A DNA stretch of 64,000 nt, taken from the NCBI GenBank assembly GCA_948474755.1, contig CAOLHI010000648.1:1-64000 (forward strand). Reading direction: 5' to 3'. Source of the stretch: Ctenosaura bakeri (Eukaryota > Chordata > Lepidosauria > Squamata > Iguanidae). This document shows positions 34,499 to 46,130 of the stretch, piece after piece. Position 1 is the stretch's first letter, and every line of letters begins with the position of its first letter. The notes beneath the pieces were generated by a model, which did not search any database, was not told where the DNA came from, and saw only the letters and a list, made by a program, of their open reading frames with translations. The position numbers were made by a program, and so were the translations under genes.

Positions 34499-34658
34499 TT
34501 TATCCGGTCTTTGAAAAGTGCGCAGAAATGCAGATTGGTGGCGCCCCCGCTCAGATTGGTGTGAGAATGCAAAAAGTTTAATGCTCTCTAACGTGTAAAA
34601 GGCACCCGACCAAGGACGAACTGGGAAGCTTTAAAAACTCCATGTGAAAAAGGCCATA

Positions 34659-35834
34659 GTTTAAGAGCAGCCCATACAGTTCATCGAAAGAGGAGTCAAA
34701 TTGTAGCTTAATTTTTGAGATCCCTTTCAGCTTGACTTTCCCTTTGGATGAACTGTATAGATTACTTTTACAGCAGCTCTTTATGATAATTTGGATTCAG
34801 TTTAAACCCATCCCACCTCCCCCATCATTTGCTACAGTATAAAGAGTTATCTGCAAAACATCACTGGTGAAACATTTTTTGGCTGAAAGCTCACTGAATC
34901 TATTTTTAGTTGGCTGAAGAGAAAAAGTATTTAATGTTTTGTTCCATGTATGTGAAGAGAAATGACACTTCTTTGTTGTGAAGAGAGAGAAATTTCCATT
35001 CACTAACCTGGATGTGCAGAAAGCCATGAATCAGATTAAATAATGGTACTGACATTTTGTCCTCCATGTAAGTCACATAAAGTTAAAGCCTACTAATAAA
35101 GTTAAAATAATATTGGAAAACAAAACAAAAACACTCCTTCTTTCTAGGTATCCTGGGAAATCTTGCCAAGTATAATCTGTCTTTTTAAAAAGGCTTAGCC
35201 TTAAAGATAATTTCTTTTTGCTGGTGCTCAGCACGCTGTCTAAAGCTTCAGCCGAGGTCAATGTAAAAATGTGTTTGCTTTTAAGATTTTCAGTGCCATG
35301 CACGTAAACAATAGCTCCAGTGATTCATAATTTCCATCCTGATTGTTTGCATTTCAGTTTACACATAGGCAGATGAGCTGTCATGTTCGGGATCATCAGT
35401 TGATGCTACCCATTAAGTCTGCTACTTGGGAGGAAAAATTCATATGCATGTAAACAAGCCCAAGAAAGGAAACTTATTTTGGCTATTTTTCTCTGTTTGC
35501 ATGCAGTAAACAGAAAGCTACTTACCTACCACCTAGCAGTTCTATTTTCTTGCCTGTTGTTGTTATTTAGCTTGCCTGAGTTAGGTCACTTATATTTGCA
35601 ATGTAGTGTGCCATAACTATGCTTGTCCCTTTCCCTAAAAACCCATGGTGGAAATAGTTCCATAACATTGATGCATTCAGCTTATGGCAGACAGGGTTCT
35701 ACAGATATACTGATATGTGCATAAAGCTCTCCCTTGTCAGCTGAACACAGGAGTGATGTGTAAGTATCTCCACTTAGTAGGGTGGCTGGGAAGAAAGCCA
35801 GTGTGGTATTGTAGTTTGACTGGAGTGGTATTGT
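34659..35834. other. No gene or recognised repeat
   Basis: AT-rich, repeat-poor sequence following the Harbinger element. It might be host unique DNA. Confidence 0.5.
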
Positions 35835-36245
35835 AGTCCTGAGTGGAGATTTGATCTCTGGCCTCCAGAGCCATAGTTCAGAGATCAAATCTCAACTCAG
35901 GCCATTTCAGCACTAGATTGTTATAGTGCTATTATTCCACTTCCAACATCCTATGGAATCCTGGGGTTTGCAGTTCAGGGAGGGGCTGGCCGGCCTCTCC
36001 CTGAACTGCAAACCCCAGGATTCCATAGGATGTTGGAAGTGGAATGATAGCGCTATAACAGTCTAGTGTGGAAATGGCCTCAGGAATGAAAACCCACTGG
36101 GTGACGTTGGGCACATCACACTCTTCCAGTCTTAAAAAGAGGCAAAGGCAAACTCCTCTGAATAAATCTTGCCAAGAAAACCCTGTGATAGGTTCACTTG
36201 GGTGGCCATAAATCAGGAATGATTTGAAGGCACATAACAACAAGG
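35835..36245 (+). mobile_element. Sauria SINE pieces in inverted arrangement, interrupted by a MITE
   Basis: 35839-35874 reads like the reverse of a SINE head (GAGATTTGATCTCTGGCC, CCAGAGCCATAG). 35876-35899 is the direct counterpart, giving a 22-bp inverted pair with one mismatch. After the MITE the normal tail continues: CCTCTGAATAAATCTTGCC, CCATAAATCAGGAATGA, TTGAAGGCACATAACAACAA. Confidence 0.7.
35900..36079. mobile_element. Palindromic MITE, near-perfect
   Basis: Starts GGCCATTTCAGCACTAG and ends GTGTGGAAATGGCC, flanked by TCA (35897-35899 and 36080-36082). The centre is GGGGCTGGCCGGCC. The two 85-bp halves are very similar, so this copy looks young. Confidence 0.9.
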
Positions 36246-36930
36246 GTGGTGGAGTGCATGGCCACAGTGTGCATTAGCAGTTCAGCTGGACCTCAGGAAA
36301 CAAAGTAGATATGTTCCTAGGTAACAAAGTAGTTATGTTTCTAGGTTTTACTTCTTCAAGAGAAAATTTGCCACCAAAGATAGAATAGGGATAGGTACCA
36401 ACACCACAAAAAAGAAGAGCAATTCAATATGTTCTGGCAAAATTTTCATTCAAAATTTACATTATGCATGTGTGAAATGAAACAACCAGGTCAGGTAAGC
36501 TTTGGATAGTAAACAAAATCATTTAGAACCTTCTAGAGACCACATCAAAGCTTCTTACAAAATGCTTTCTGGGATGAATTTTTTTCTTTCACTAGCCTCC
36601 ATTTTTTCTTATGATTTCCATTTTGGTGGCAAAACTTATAGATCTATGCTTTTTCAACATGCCAGCTGGTGAGGCATGTTAACTTGCTTTTCCCTTTTCC
36701 ATCTGTTCTGCATATCATATGTGATGAAGATAGTAGTAGTAGTAGTAGTAATAGTAATAGTAATTGTTATTATTATTCTTACCTGCCTCTCCCTGTGGAT
36801 CAAGGGGAGGGAGCAACAGATCAAAATATAGCAACAAATAGACACATGACATAGTTAAAAACATGAACATCTAATAAAACAGAAGTTTAAAGAGCATAAC
36901 ATCAATTTAAAAAGTATATATATTAAAAAC
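36246..36930. other. No gene; trinucleotide repeat at 36731-36778
   Basis: A run of TAG, TAA and TAT triplets is the only clear feature. Confidence 0.6.
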
Positions 36931-39010
36931 AATATAGCAGCAATAGCAGTTACATTTCTATACCGCTTATCAGTGTGAAGCACTCCCTAAGCGGTTTACA
37001 ATGTGTTAGCTAATTGCCTTCAACAAGCTGGGTACTAATTTTACTGACCTGCAGAAAGATGGAAGATCCCTGCGGGATCGAACTCACAACATTGTGGCTG
37101 CAGTACTGGCATTTAATCACTGTGCCACCATAATTTAAACTCATAATTTAAAAACCATCTGGATAGGCTTGCTGGAACAGATTGGTCTTTAATGCTGCTT
37201 TAAACTTAGACAATGTATCCAGCTATTGAATCTCTTTGGGCAAGTCATTCCACAATTTGGGGGCAGCTGATGAAAAATTCCTCTGGTTAACAGCTGCCAG
37301 CTTGGTCTTGACTGGCTGACTGAAATAATTGTTCCACAGAAGACCTGAGTTGATGAGGTAGATTTTATGGGTGAAGGTGATCCCATAGGTAATCTGGACC
37401 CAAACCATGTAGAGCTTTAAAAGTAACAACCAACACTTTATTCCTTGCCTGGAAACTAACTGGTAGCCAGAGGAGTGATTATAATATAGTTGTAATATGT
37501 TCACTTCTAGATGCACCAGTAACTAACCTGGCTGCCATGTTTTACACTAACAGAAGCTTCTGAACTTGGTACAGAGGAAGTTCAATGTACAGCACATTGT
37601 AGAAGTCCAGCTTTGGGGTTAGCAGAGTATTCACTACCATCTTTAGGTCCTCCAGTTCTAGGAAGGAGCACAGCTGGAGTAGCTGTCCTATCTGGGCTGT
37701 CATTTTGCATGATGGATCCAGAAGTACCCCCAAGCTGTGAACATGGTCTTTCAGGGAGAGTGTAACTCCATCTAGGACTGGTTGACACACCTCCATCCCC
37801 AGGTTAGGACCCTTATTAGTAGACACCTCCATCTTGTTTGTATTCAGTTTTAATTTGTTTTCCCTCATCCAGCCCATTTCCTTCTCCAGGTATTCATTCA
37901 GAGGAGACACAGTATCCTTAGCTGATGCTATTTTTGAAGGGACACAGACGTGTATTGGATGTAATCAGCATACTGACAGCACCCTGCCTCATGCCTTCAG
38001 ATGATCTCTAATGGAAGTTTCATGTAGATGGTAAATAGCATTGGGGATAGAAGGGCTTCTATTTAGAGGAGCAGCTATCCCCAAGTGTCACCATCAAAAA
38101 CCTCCCCAAGAGAGAGGACCTGAATCTTTGAAGTACAGTACCCCCAATTCCCAAACTGCTCAAACATTCCAGGAGGATTCCATGGTTGATGGTATTGGAT
38201 GCTGCTGTGAGGCCCCACAGGGACACATTACCCCCATTGATGCTAAGGTGAAGATCATTCACTAAGGTAAGCATAGCATTCTCAGTTCTGTATCCTGTTC
38301 TGAAGCCAGTTTGAAATGGGTATAGAAAACTCATATTACTCAAGACTGCCTGGAATTGGTAGGCAACTGTCTTCTCAATCACCTTGCCCCTCAAAAAGGA
38401 AGATTTGATACTGGTCTATTGTTGTTAAACTCCAGGGGCTCCAAAGAGCCCTTTTTGGAGAAGCAATTGCATCACTACTTCTTTTAAACAAGATGGGAAA
38501 CTTCCTTTCCTGAGAAATAATAATAATACATTAATAATACATTGCAGCTGTGATCTAATTGCATCTGCTCCCTAGACAACCAGTCAAGGACAGAAATTGA
38601 GGAGACAGGTTGTTCTCCTTAGTTGTCCTAGCAATTTGTTCACATCTGTAATACTCACTAACTGAAACTGATCCAGAGCAATTCTATACTCATGGAGTTG
38701 TTGAACACCCCACTATCTGCTTCTGCTATAATGACAGCATCTAAGTCTGCTTTTATCCAAGAGATTATGTTTGTGAAATGATTATTAAAAGCATCACAGT
38801 AAACTATGTAAAGCTCTAGAATTGAATTGGGGGGGGAGGGGGGAGTTTCTGTATTAGACCCCTCACCATTCTGAAAATTCAGCTGGATTTGGTTTGCAGA
38901 TGCAATGTATGTGGAGAAGGTGTTTTTTGCTGCCTGTTCCACTTTATAGGAACAAAGATGTTCTCTATATCCTCTCTTGACAGCTATAAGTTAAGTTTTC
39001 CTTCATCTGC
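36931..39010 (-). mobile_element. CR1/L3-type LINE on the minus strand, decayed
   Basis: On -, 38942-38658 resembles the linker between endonuclease and RT (PPSPPNSILELYI). 38394-38059 is RT (FQTGFRTGYRTENAMLTLV, NTINHGILLECLSSLGIGG). 37910-37542 gives MRENKLKLNTNKMEV, HSLGVLLDPS and LDFYNVLYIELPL. 37300-37223 ends AAPKLWNDLPKEIQ. The catalytic YADD region is not intact. A 3' untranslated part reaches 36940 (CTAAGCGGTTTACAATGTG on +). Many shifts and stops. Confidence 0.75.
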
Positions 39011-39439
39011 GCTCCAGTTGTTCTTCCCTAAGTAGTTCTGGAGGCAGCTGTTTACCTCCCTTGTCATATGTGAGTATATAACTAAATTAGAATACCTAGA
39101 ACAGAATCCCATTCTTTTCCTGGTCAAACTTTACAGCACTGTTTATAGTTAGTACTGAAAGTCAGTCTTTCTTCAGCCCTCCTCCACCATCCTCCCAATG
39201 CCAGTGCTAAAAAAACAAAACAGAACAAAACAACTAGTAGACAAAAAACAGGAAAAAGGGGTTGGGCAGGGCTCCCACAAAAAGACTTTATAAAGAGGAG
39301 CTTCTTTGTCAGAGGCTTTGTTAACTGAGGTATGCTTCTATGGGCATAGAAATGTTACAGGGTGTTTGGTATTTTCCCCCCTCTTCAGACAGGGGTGATA
39401 CTATCCAAAAAGGTTGAGTAATTTTGGTAATATACTAAA

Positions 39440-39775
39440 GGAACCAATACCTGTCTGATCTTGGAAGCTAAGCAGGGTCAGCTCTGAGTAGTTCTTGGAT
39501 AGGGGACGACAAAGAATTCCAGGCCTATAGATTATGGCCATTTCTGCACTAGACTGTTATAGTGCTATTATTCCACTTTCAACCCCAGGATTCCATAGGA
39601 TATAGTGCTACTATAATAGTCCAGCGTGGAAATGGCCTATATTTCAGAGGAAAGGTATGGCAAGTCACCTCTGAGGATTTCTTGTCCAAGAAACCCTGTG
39701 AAAGTCATGGGGTCCTCATAAGTCATCAGACAACTTGAAGGCACACACACTGGAAAAAAATTATAATGACAAGTT
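39440..39775 (+). mobile_element. 5S-Sauria SINE split by a MITE
   Basis: Excellent 5S-like head (CCTGTCTGATCTTGGAAGC, TAAGCAGGGTCAGC, TCTTGGATAGGGGACG), then the MITE, then TATTTCAGAGGAAAGG, CCTCTGAGGATTTCTTG and the CA-rich end. Confidence 0.85.
39536..39637. mobile_element. Palindromic MITE (short form) in a SINE
   Basis: 102 bp, from GGCCATTTCTGCACTAGACT to GCGTGGAAATGGCC, with TAT on both sides (39533-39535, 39638-39640). Confidence 0.85.
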
Positions 39776-39839
39776 GTTGAAGTACCTTGCCCTACAGTCT
39801 TTGAGGTTTGGGTGTACACTCAATAGCACATAAAGACAG

Positions 39840-41600
39840 GGTGGATGGTTTACCTGTTGTTATACTGTCAACCCTGTTGCCCAGCTGTCTTCCTGTCAGA
39901 GTTGCTGGAGCTGATCTTAATAATTTTAATCTCCCTCAAATTACTGTGTTGTGGGATTTTAATATCCATGCTGAAGCACCCTTATAAGGACCAGCTCAGG
40001 ATTTCAGGCTTCCATGGCAATCATGGAGCTATCTTAATTGATAGATGGCCCTACACATGTAACAGACTACATTCTTGATTTGGTTTCTCCTGGTCAGGAT
40101 GATGATGATCTGAGGGTAGGGGATTTGAAAGATACCTGTTGCTGTGAACAGGTCACTACCTGATAGGGTTTAAATTTGCTGGGACTCCTAACTTCTGCAG
40201 GAGTGGTGGATGTGTTAAAATGGTCTGCTCTCATAGACTAATGGATCCAAATGGATTCCTCAATGCCCTGGGAGATTTTCTAGTAGAGTTGGTGTCGATG
40301 CCCTGGTTGATCTGTGGAACAGAGAGATGACTTGAGCAACTGACACAGTTGTTCCCAATAATCTTTTATTTGGGACTAGACCATGGGCTTTTTGGTTTTC
40401 TGAGGAACTCAAGACAAAGAAGTGCTTGTGTAGATGACTAGAGCAATAGGGGAGAAAGATTCAGGATTAATCCAGTCAAGAACAGGTTAAAGCCTGTTTT
40501 AGAACCTACTTTGCAGCAGCGAAGGCAAAGAAGCAATTTTTTGCTGACTCTATTACACCAGCTCAATCTTGTCCAGTGTAACTGTTCTGGGTAGTTAAAT
40601 GGCTATTACATTGTAGATCTCAGACAGCGGTGGAGGAGTCCTCAGAAAAGCTCTAGGTACAGTTTGGGAAGGTATCTGAGGCATGTAGTTGTTCAGTTTT
40701 GATGGGTGAGTTTCAAGTTGTTCAACATGGTGATGTGGACAAATTGCTTGGAGAGGGGAAACTAACCACTTGCCTATTAGATGCATGTCCACCTTGGCTA
40801 ATTAAAGCTGCCAGAAGAGAACTGGCCAGTTCCAGGTTGTAAATGCTTCTTTGAAAGAGGACTATGTTCCAAGCTCTGTAAAAGAACCAATTGTAAGACC
40901 TTTGTTGAAAAAAAACCTTCATTGGACCCCATCTCCCTAGGCAGCGATTGGCCAGCCTCTAATTTCTAAGTAAGGTTCTAGAGCAAGTGGTAGAAACACA
41001 ACTCCAGGCTTCCTTCAATGAAACAGATTACCTGGACCCATGCCAATCTTGGTTCAGGCCTGGTTATGGGACAGAAACTGTCTTGGTCACTTGGTGGATG
41101 ACCTGCATTGGGAGTTGGACAGGAAAGTCAGTCCCTATTGGTCCTCCTGGATCTTTCGGCAGCATTTAATTGACCATGGTATTCTTCTAGGTCATCTGTT
41201 TGATATGGGACTTAGGAGCACTGATTTGCAGTGGTTCCAGTCTTTGGTGTGGTTTCTTTGGTGTGGCTTCTTCCACACCTTGGAACCCACTCCCTAGGGA
41301 AGTTAGGATGGTTCCTTCTTTGTTTTCATTTTGGTGACAGGTTAAGACCCTTCTTTTCCAGCAAACATTTGGAAAATGATTTTACCAAAAATGGCTTTTA
41401 TGGTGCTATACTGTTTTAATCTGATTTAAAGTAAGGTGTTAATCATTTTTAATTCTGTTATTTAATACTGTTTTAATCTTAAATTTGTATGTATTTTTTA
41501 TTTTATGTGCTTTATTATATTTTCCGTCTTTTTGTAAGCTTTCTTGATTCCCAGCATGGGAGAAAGGCAGGACATAAATAAAGTGATGGATGGATGGATT
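39840..41600 (+). mobile_element. CR1-type LINE with a large internal deletion
   Basis: The start encodes an endonuclease C-terminal part (GDFN-like site, IHAEAPL-like reading and TCNRLHS). RT follows from about 40915: LDPCQSWFRPGYGTETVL and DHGILLGHLFDMGLR. Around 41250 it jumps to a C-terminal tail (LEPTP, then PSLFSFW in another frame), skipping the rest of RT. The 3' end has GAGAAAGGCAGGACATAAAT at 41561-41580. Confidence 0.7.
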
Positions 41601-43620
41601 GCCTAATGATGTCATCCCAAACTGAGCATACACATATTTTCCAACTTGCTAATATGGTTTTTAGTCTGTTTGTATTATATTTTGCTGTTTTAAATTTTTT
41701 AATTGTTTTAAATTGTTTACATTTATTTCACCTTGAGTTGCTATGATACAGATAGGGCAAAATCATTTTAATAAATATCTAATAATATAAATACATTTAC
41801 AAACATGCAGCATCTGAAAATTTCATTAAGCTCCCACAGCAAATAGCTATGATACAGCTGGCAGAGACAGTGAATCTCCTTTTAATTTGTTCATACAGGC
41901 TGCAGTCCTATACATACTTAGCTTAGAACATGCTTTATTTAACTCAGCAGGACTTCCTTTGAGTAGCTATGTATAGTTTTCACTGTAAATGGTTTCAAGG
42001 CTCATTGCCCTCACAAGTTGGATTTCATAAAGCTTTAAAACAAATAAATATGACAGCAATTACAATCCAGCTGTTAATATATATACGTAGTAATTTAAAA
42101 CTGCCAGCAGCTAACATTCTAGAAACATGTAACATGATTAGTGAAACACAGGCTGGATTTTTCTAAAAAAAAGAAGAAATAGAAATCTTCAACTTTTTAA
42201 AAAAAACCTGCATTGGCAAAATCCTATGTATTTCCCTATTGAGGAAATTACAAAGGTGTTGGGCCACCACTGAGGAAGCCCTGTCCCGTGTACTTGCCAA
42301 TTTAGTTTTCAGGAAGGTAACAGAATAGGGTGTCTGCATTTGAGTGTTATGCTTGGGCAGATTATACTGGTGTAAGCACTGGCTAACATCACCTGATCCC
42401 AAACCATTAAGGGCAGGAACAAGGAAAGAGTGGTGGCCCAGATGTTAGACCACAACTCCTATCAGCCTTTATCATCGGGTAAGATGACTAGGGATGACGG
42501 GAGTTTCAGTCCAACAACATCCAGAGGATGTTCTCTAGTCCTGGCAGAGGGCTTTTAAGGACCCAAACCTGTATCTTGAATGGGGACCTTGAATCCTTAG
42601 AAACACCCTCTTCTAAATTAAAGTTGTTTATTTCTGCCTTCAGTTCTCCACACGGGTGAGTTTGAAAAGTTATTATAAAGTTGATTAGCTGTAGCCCATC
42701 TGTCGTCAGATAAACAACAATAGGTGAAGCCTATCTGGAGACTGAGCTACCAAGTAATACTTTTCTTGCTGAAAATCATATTATGCTAAGACTATATTTA
42801 TTCAGCTGTTAGCGCAAAAACAAGCAGCTGGAATCAAACTCCCTTGCTAACAGTAACAGAGCTACTGGGGACTCATTTATTTACTATTAAAATGTATGGA
42901 CTGGTTGGGGCATCTGGTCTCATTTTATTTTGTCAAGAGCAGGTACCTGGGAGGCATGGTGGTTTGAATAATCAGGAGACTGCTTCAGATGCACAAGAAG
43001 ATATCATTAGAACTGGAGCTCTTTCACCTTCCCTCCCCCGAAAAAAATCTGGCCCCATTTGAGTGGCAATATATCAATCTGGCATCTAGCTGTTTGGGAT
43101 GCATTCACTCTGAGTGGCTGTGTGCAAAATTCATCAAGCTGTTAAAAACCAAGGAGTTGCTCAAGAGGAGGATGTTTCTTTCAATTTTTTTCCTATAGGG
43201 AATAAATAAGGCTTGCAAATGCACATTCAAATATCATATCCAAGCCAGAAAGCTAAGAAAATTTAATTGCATTCAGTTGAGAAATCCTGTTTACATCATG
43301 TAAATGAATATACGAGAACAGCCTAACACTCCTAAAATAAACTCATTCTCTAGTAGGGAATAAGTGGCTAAAACACAACTCATCTGCTCAGCTAAAGGAG
43401 CTGAGCCCATGTTGTTGCTATATGTTACCTTATTTGGTCCCTTGTCAAAGTTCTGGATTCCTTTCAGATGAATGCATTTCAGGGGCTGTGTACATCTACA
43501 GAAACTCTGGCTCAAGAGCCATTGCAGGTTCAATGGGTGGAAGAAGATGATTAAAAGAACTGCATTTTCTACCCTTTACTTGCCTGGTTATAATTATATC
43601 AGAAGGAGCAGGGGCACTTT
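41601..43620. other. No gene; one old repeat near 42430-42535
   Basis: CCACAACTCCTATCAGCC and GGGAGTTTCAGTCCAACA at 42430-42535 form the inverted halves of a diverged hAT-like repeat. 42600-42840 is repeat-poor and AT-rich. Confidence 0.45.
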
Positions 43621-43658
43621 CATATTACAATATTACATATTACATATTACATATTACA
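43621..43658 (+). repeat. 9-bp tandem repeat
   Basis: About four ATTACATAT units next to the left end of the pogo-like element. Confidence 0.8.
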
Positions 43659-44288
43659 GTTAACCCTCCACATTTTCTAGGGTTAGAGGTGCAGGGCCCT
43701 TGCAGAAGTGGAACAACTGCAAACATGAAAATATGTGTGTGGGTCTGTCGGAAGGAGGCTGAGGTATAGTGGGGAGAACTGGCACTCAGGATCCAAACCA
43801 GGGCCATTTGTGCACTAGACTGTTATAGTGCTATGATTCCACTTGCAACATCCTATGGAATCTGGTCGGCCCCTCCCGAAACTGCAAACCCCAGGTTTCC
43901 ATAGGATGTTGCAAGTGGAATCATAGCACTACAACAGTCTAATGTGGAAATGGCCCAAGTCAGGGAAAGGAGAAGAAAAAGGGGTGGGCTGGCATGGTGC
44001 CCTTGAATTTCCTCTCCTGACCATCTCCTTCCTTGGGTATGTGTGGTGCATTGGAAGAGGGTTTGTGGTGCTGAGAAATCAGGTTGAGAGGTGTCCTTTG
44101 CTAGCCATGAAGCAGCTGGTGGTGGAGGAGAATCAGGTAGATTTTAAAAGGGCTCTGTAGCCTGACTGAAGCTGCTGAGAGGGAAGGTTCCCCCTGAAAA
44201 GAAGCATTGGTGGGGGGGAGGGATTGAAGAAACTCACAAATAATCAAATCTGTGAAAATCAAACCCACAAATGTGGAGGGCCAACTAT
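43659..44288. mobile_element. pogo/Tigger-like element containing a MITE
   Basis: Left CAGTTAACCCTCCACATTT mirrors right (reverse) AGTTGGCCCTCCACATTTG, a Tigger-type end, and TA lies at each flank. The inner part has GTGAAAATCAAACCCAC. A palindromic MITE sits at 43802-43955. No transposase frame remains. Confidence 0.55.
43802..43955. mobile_element. Palindromic MITE, full
   Basis: From GGCCATTTGTGCACTAGACT to GTGGAAATGGCC, with centre GGTCGGCCCCTCCCG. Nested in the pogo-like element. Confidence 0.8.
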
Positions 44289-44535
44289 ATTTAGTTTTAG
44301 CATTATGATTCCACTTTAAAAATCATGGATCATCAATCATCTTCAAAAATCATAAATCCTATGGAATTCTAGAGTTTGTTGTTTGGTCAGAGGCAGAGCA
44401 GTATTTAGAGCACTCTCTGGCTGAGCGTTCTAAATACCCCTTCCTAAGCTGCAATTCCCATGGTTCCAAAGGATGTTGCCATGGTAGTTAAAGTAGAATC
44501 ATAGTTCTATAATTGTGTAATGTGAAAGGGGCACC
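44289..44535. mobile_element. MITE of the AATTATAGCAC type
   Basis: TTAGCATTATGATTCCAC, GAGCACTCTCTGGCTGAG, CCATGGTAGTTAAAGTAG and the end TGTGAAAGGGGC are the usual ordered parts. Confidence 0.6.
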
Positions 44536-44644
44536 AATGAAGTGTATTTAGGAAAATGTTTACTCACCGTCATTATTATTTTCATTGTTGCTGTTTCTCT
44601 TCCTTTCCACTCTTCCTTTTCATTTCAAAATGTTCAGATTCTTG

Positions 44645-44885
44645 TTGTTATTGTTGTAGTATTGCTTCCAGTTGTTTCCAACTTATGATGACCCTTGGGT
44701 GACTCTATCATGGAGTTTTTTTTGGCAAGATTTGTTCAGAGGTGGTTTGCCTTTGTTTTCCCCTGAGGACGAGAGAGTGTGACTCGCCCAAGGTCACCGA
44801 GCGGGTTTCCATGGCTGAATGGGGATTTGAACCCTGTTCTCCAGAGTCATAGTCCAGTGCTCCAATGACTAAACCACACTAACTG
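44645..44885 (-). mobile_element. tRNA-head Sauria SINE, reverse
   Basis: On + it reads tail first: TTGTTGTTATTGTTG, TCCAACTTATGATGACCC, TTGGCAAGATTTGTTCAG, then the reverse head GGGGATTTGAACCCTG and CATAGTCCAGTGCTCCAATG. Nearly full length. Confidence 0.85.
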
Positions 44886-44889
44886 TCCC

Positions 44890-45910
44890 AAGAAGATGAT
44901 ATCGTGAAACCTGATAAAGCCAGGGGACCAGATAATCAATTATTTTAATCAATTATAATAAAATAAAATATGCAATTCATTTCTAAATATCCTAAAGAAT
45001 CCAAGGTCCAACAATCCTTAATTAAGCAGGACTGCACTCAGGCAAAGTAATTGTATGTGTAAGTTCCCTAGAGCTCATTAAAAGTTACTGTTATGAAAAT
45101 GTTCATTGTAGGTTGGGGAACACATGGCCCTCAAGATATTGGTGGACTACAACTCTGATCAGTGCCAGGGAATATAATTAGTAGTAAACGGTGATGGGAG
45201 CTGCACTCCAACAACATTTGGAAGACCACAGGTTTCCTGTGAGATAGGACAGTAACCTCAGGCAACAATCCTCTATCTACCTACTTGAGAGCCAACCCAA
45301 GTAGATCTGAAAGACCTGTATCACTTCAGCTGGCCCTTTGAAAATTTGGGGCAAGGGGCACTCTGCACTACACACACACACACGCACTAAAATAAAACCA
45401 ATTCATCTTAAGTGTGCTGTTATGTTTCTTTTTTCCTCTCTCCTTTCTTCCTCTCTTTCATTCTGTAAGAAACTAACATGGCTACTTCTTTGAAAGCTAC
45501 TCTAATCAAAGATACTTATTTTTGAGTAAGCTTGGATAGGATAGTATTGTAAGAGAACTAAGCCCTGAGAAGACCGCGAAAACTCATAATATCTGAGCAC
45601 AAAAGAGATCTGTGCCAAATGAGTCTCTATGGACAGTCCATTCCAGATCTGGGGTATCAACACTGAGAAAACCTTCCTTCTTCTCACCATCACTTCATTT
45701 CTAAGGTTAAGAGAATTTAGATGAGGTCCTCTAATTAAAATTTCAAAAGAGGATGAAGGGAGATGTTTTCTGATACCACATTAGCCTGTTTTTTCCAAAA
45801 TGGACTTTTTTTTACTCACCCAGTAATACCTTAAAATCTATTCATTCCTCTCAAACTAGAGCTTGGGAAGTTACTTTTAAGAGGAAGAAATATCATGAGA
45901 TGGAGCTCTA
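44890..45910. other. Mostly unassigned; old repeats
   Basis: 45115-45235 has inverted halves (GGTGGACTACAACTCTGATC and GTGATGGGAGCTGCACTCC) of a hAT-like repeat. 45580-45790 (-) gives IWNGLSIETHL and may be a LINE 3' remnant. Confidence 0.4.
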
Positions 45911-45914
45911 AATA

Positions 45915-46130
45915 CCTTGAAGCCATCAGATTTCATTTGATCTTGGAAACTAAACAGGCTCAGGCTTGGATGGGGGACAACCAAGAAATATCATGTGCTG
46001 TAGGCTGTATTCAGAGGAAAGTAATTACAAACCACAGCAAAGTATTCCTTGCCTAAGAAAACCTTATGAAATTCATGAGGTCACTTTACATTGATGAATG
46101 AGTTGAAGACACATACCCATACAATACAAT
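45915..46130 (+). mobile_element. 5S-Sauria SINE
   Basis: TTTGATCTTGGAAACTAAAC, CTTGGATGGGGGACAAC, GTGCTGTAGGCTG, CCTTGCCTAAGAAAACC and the CA-rich tail. Confidence 0.85.

Larger units (their letters stand above)
26942..34655 (+). mobile_element. PIF/Harbinger DNA transposon, near full length
   Basis: The left end begins GGCCCTTTTCACACGGGG and the right end, reverse-complemented, begins GGCCTTTTTCACATGGAG (15 of 18 match). Both ends are flanked by ATA (26939-26941 and 34656-34658), the 3-bp duplication typical of Harbinger elements. Inside are a DDE_Tnp_4-type transposase (+) and two Myb/SANT-like proteins (one on each strand), all with plausible introns and splice sites. The CpG-rich interior contrasts with the AT-rich flanks and suggests a fairly recent insertion. 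A palindromic MITE sits in one intron. Transposase and the + strand Myb-like gene look damaged, so this copy is probably not autonomous now. Confidence 0.9.
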
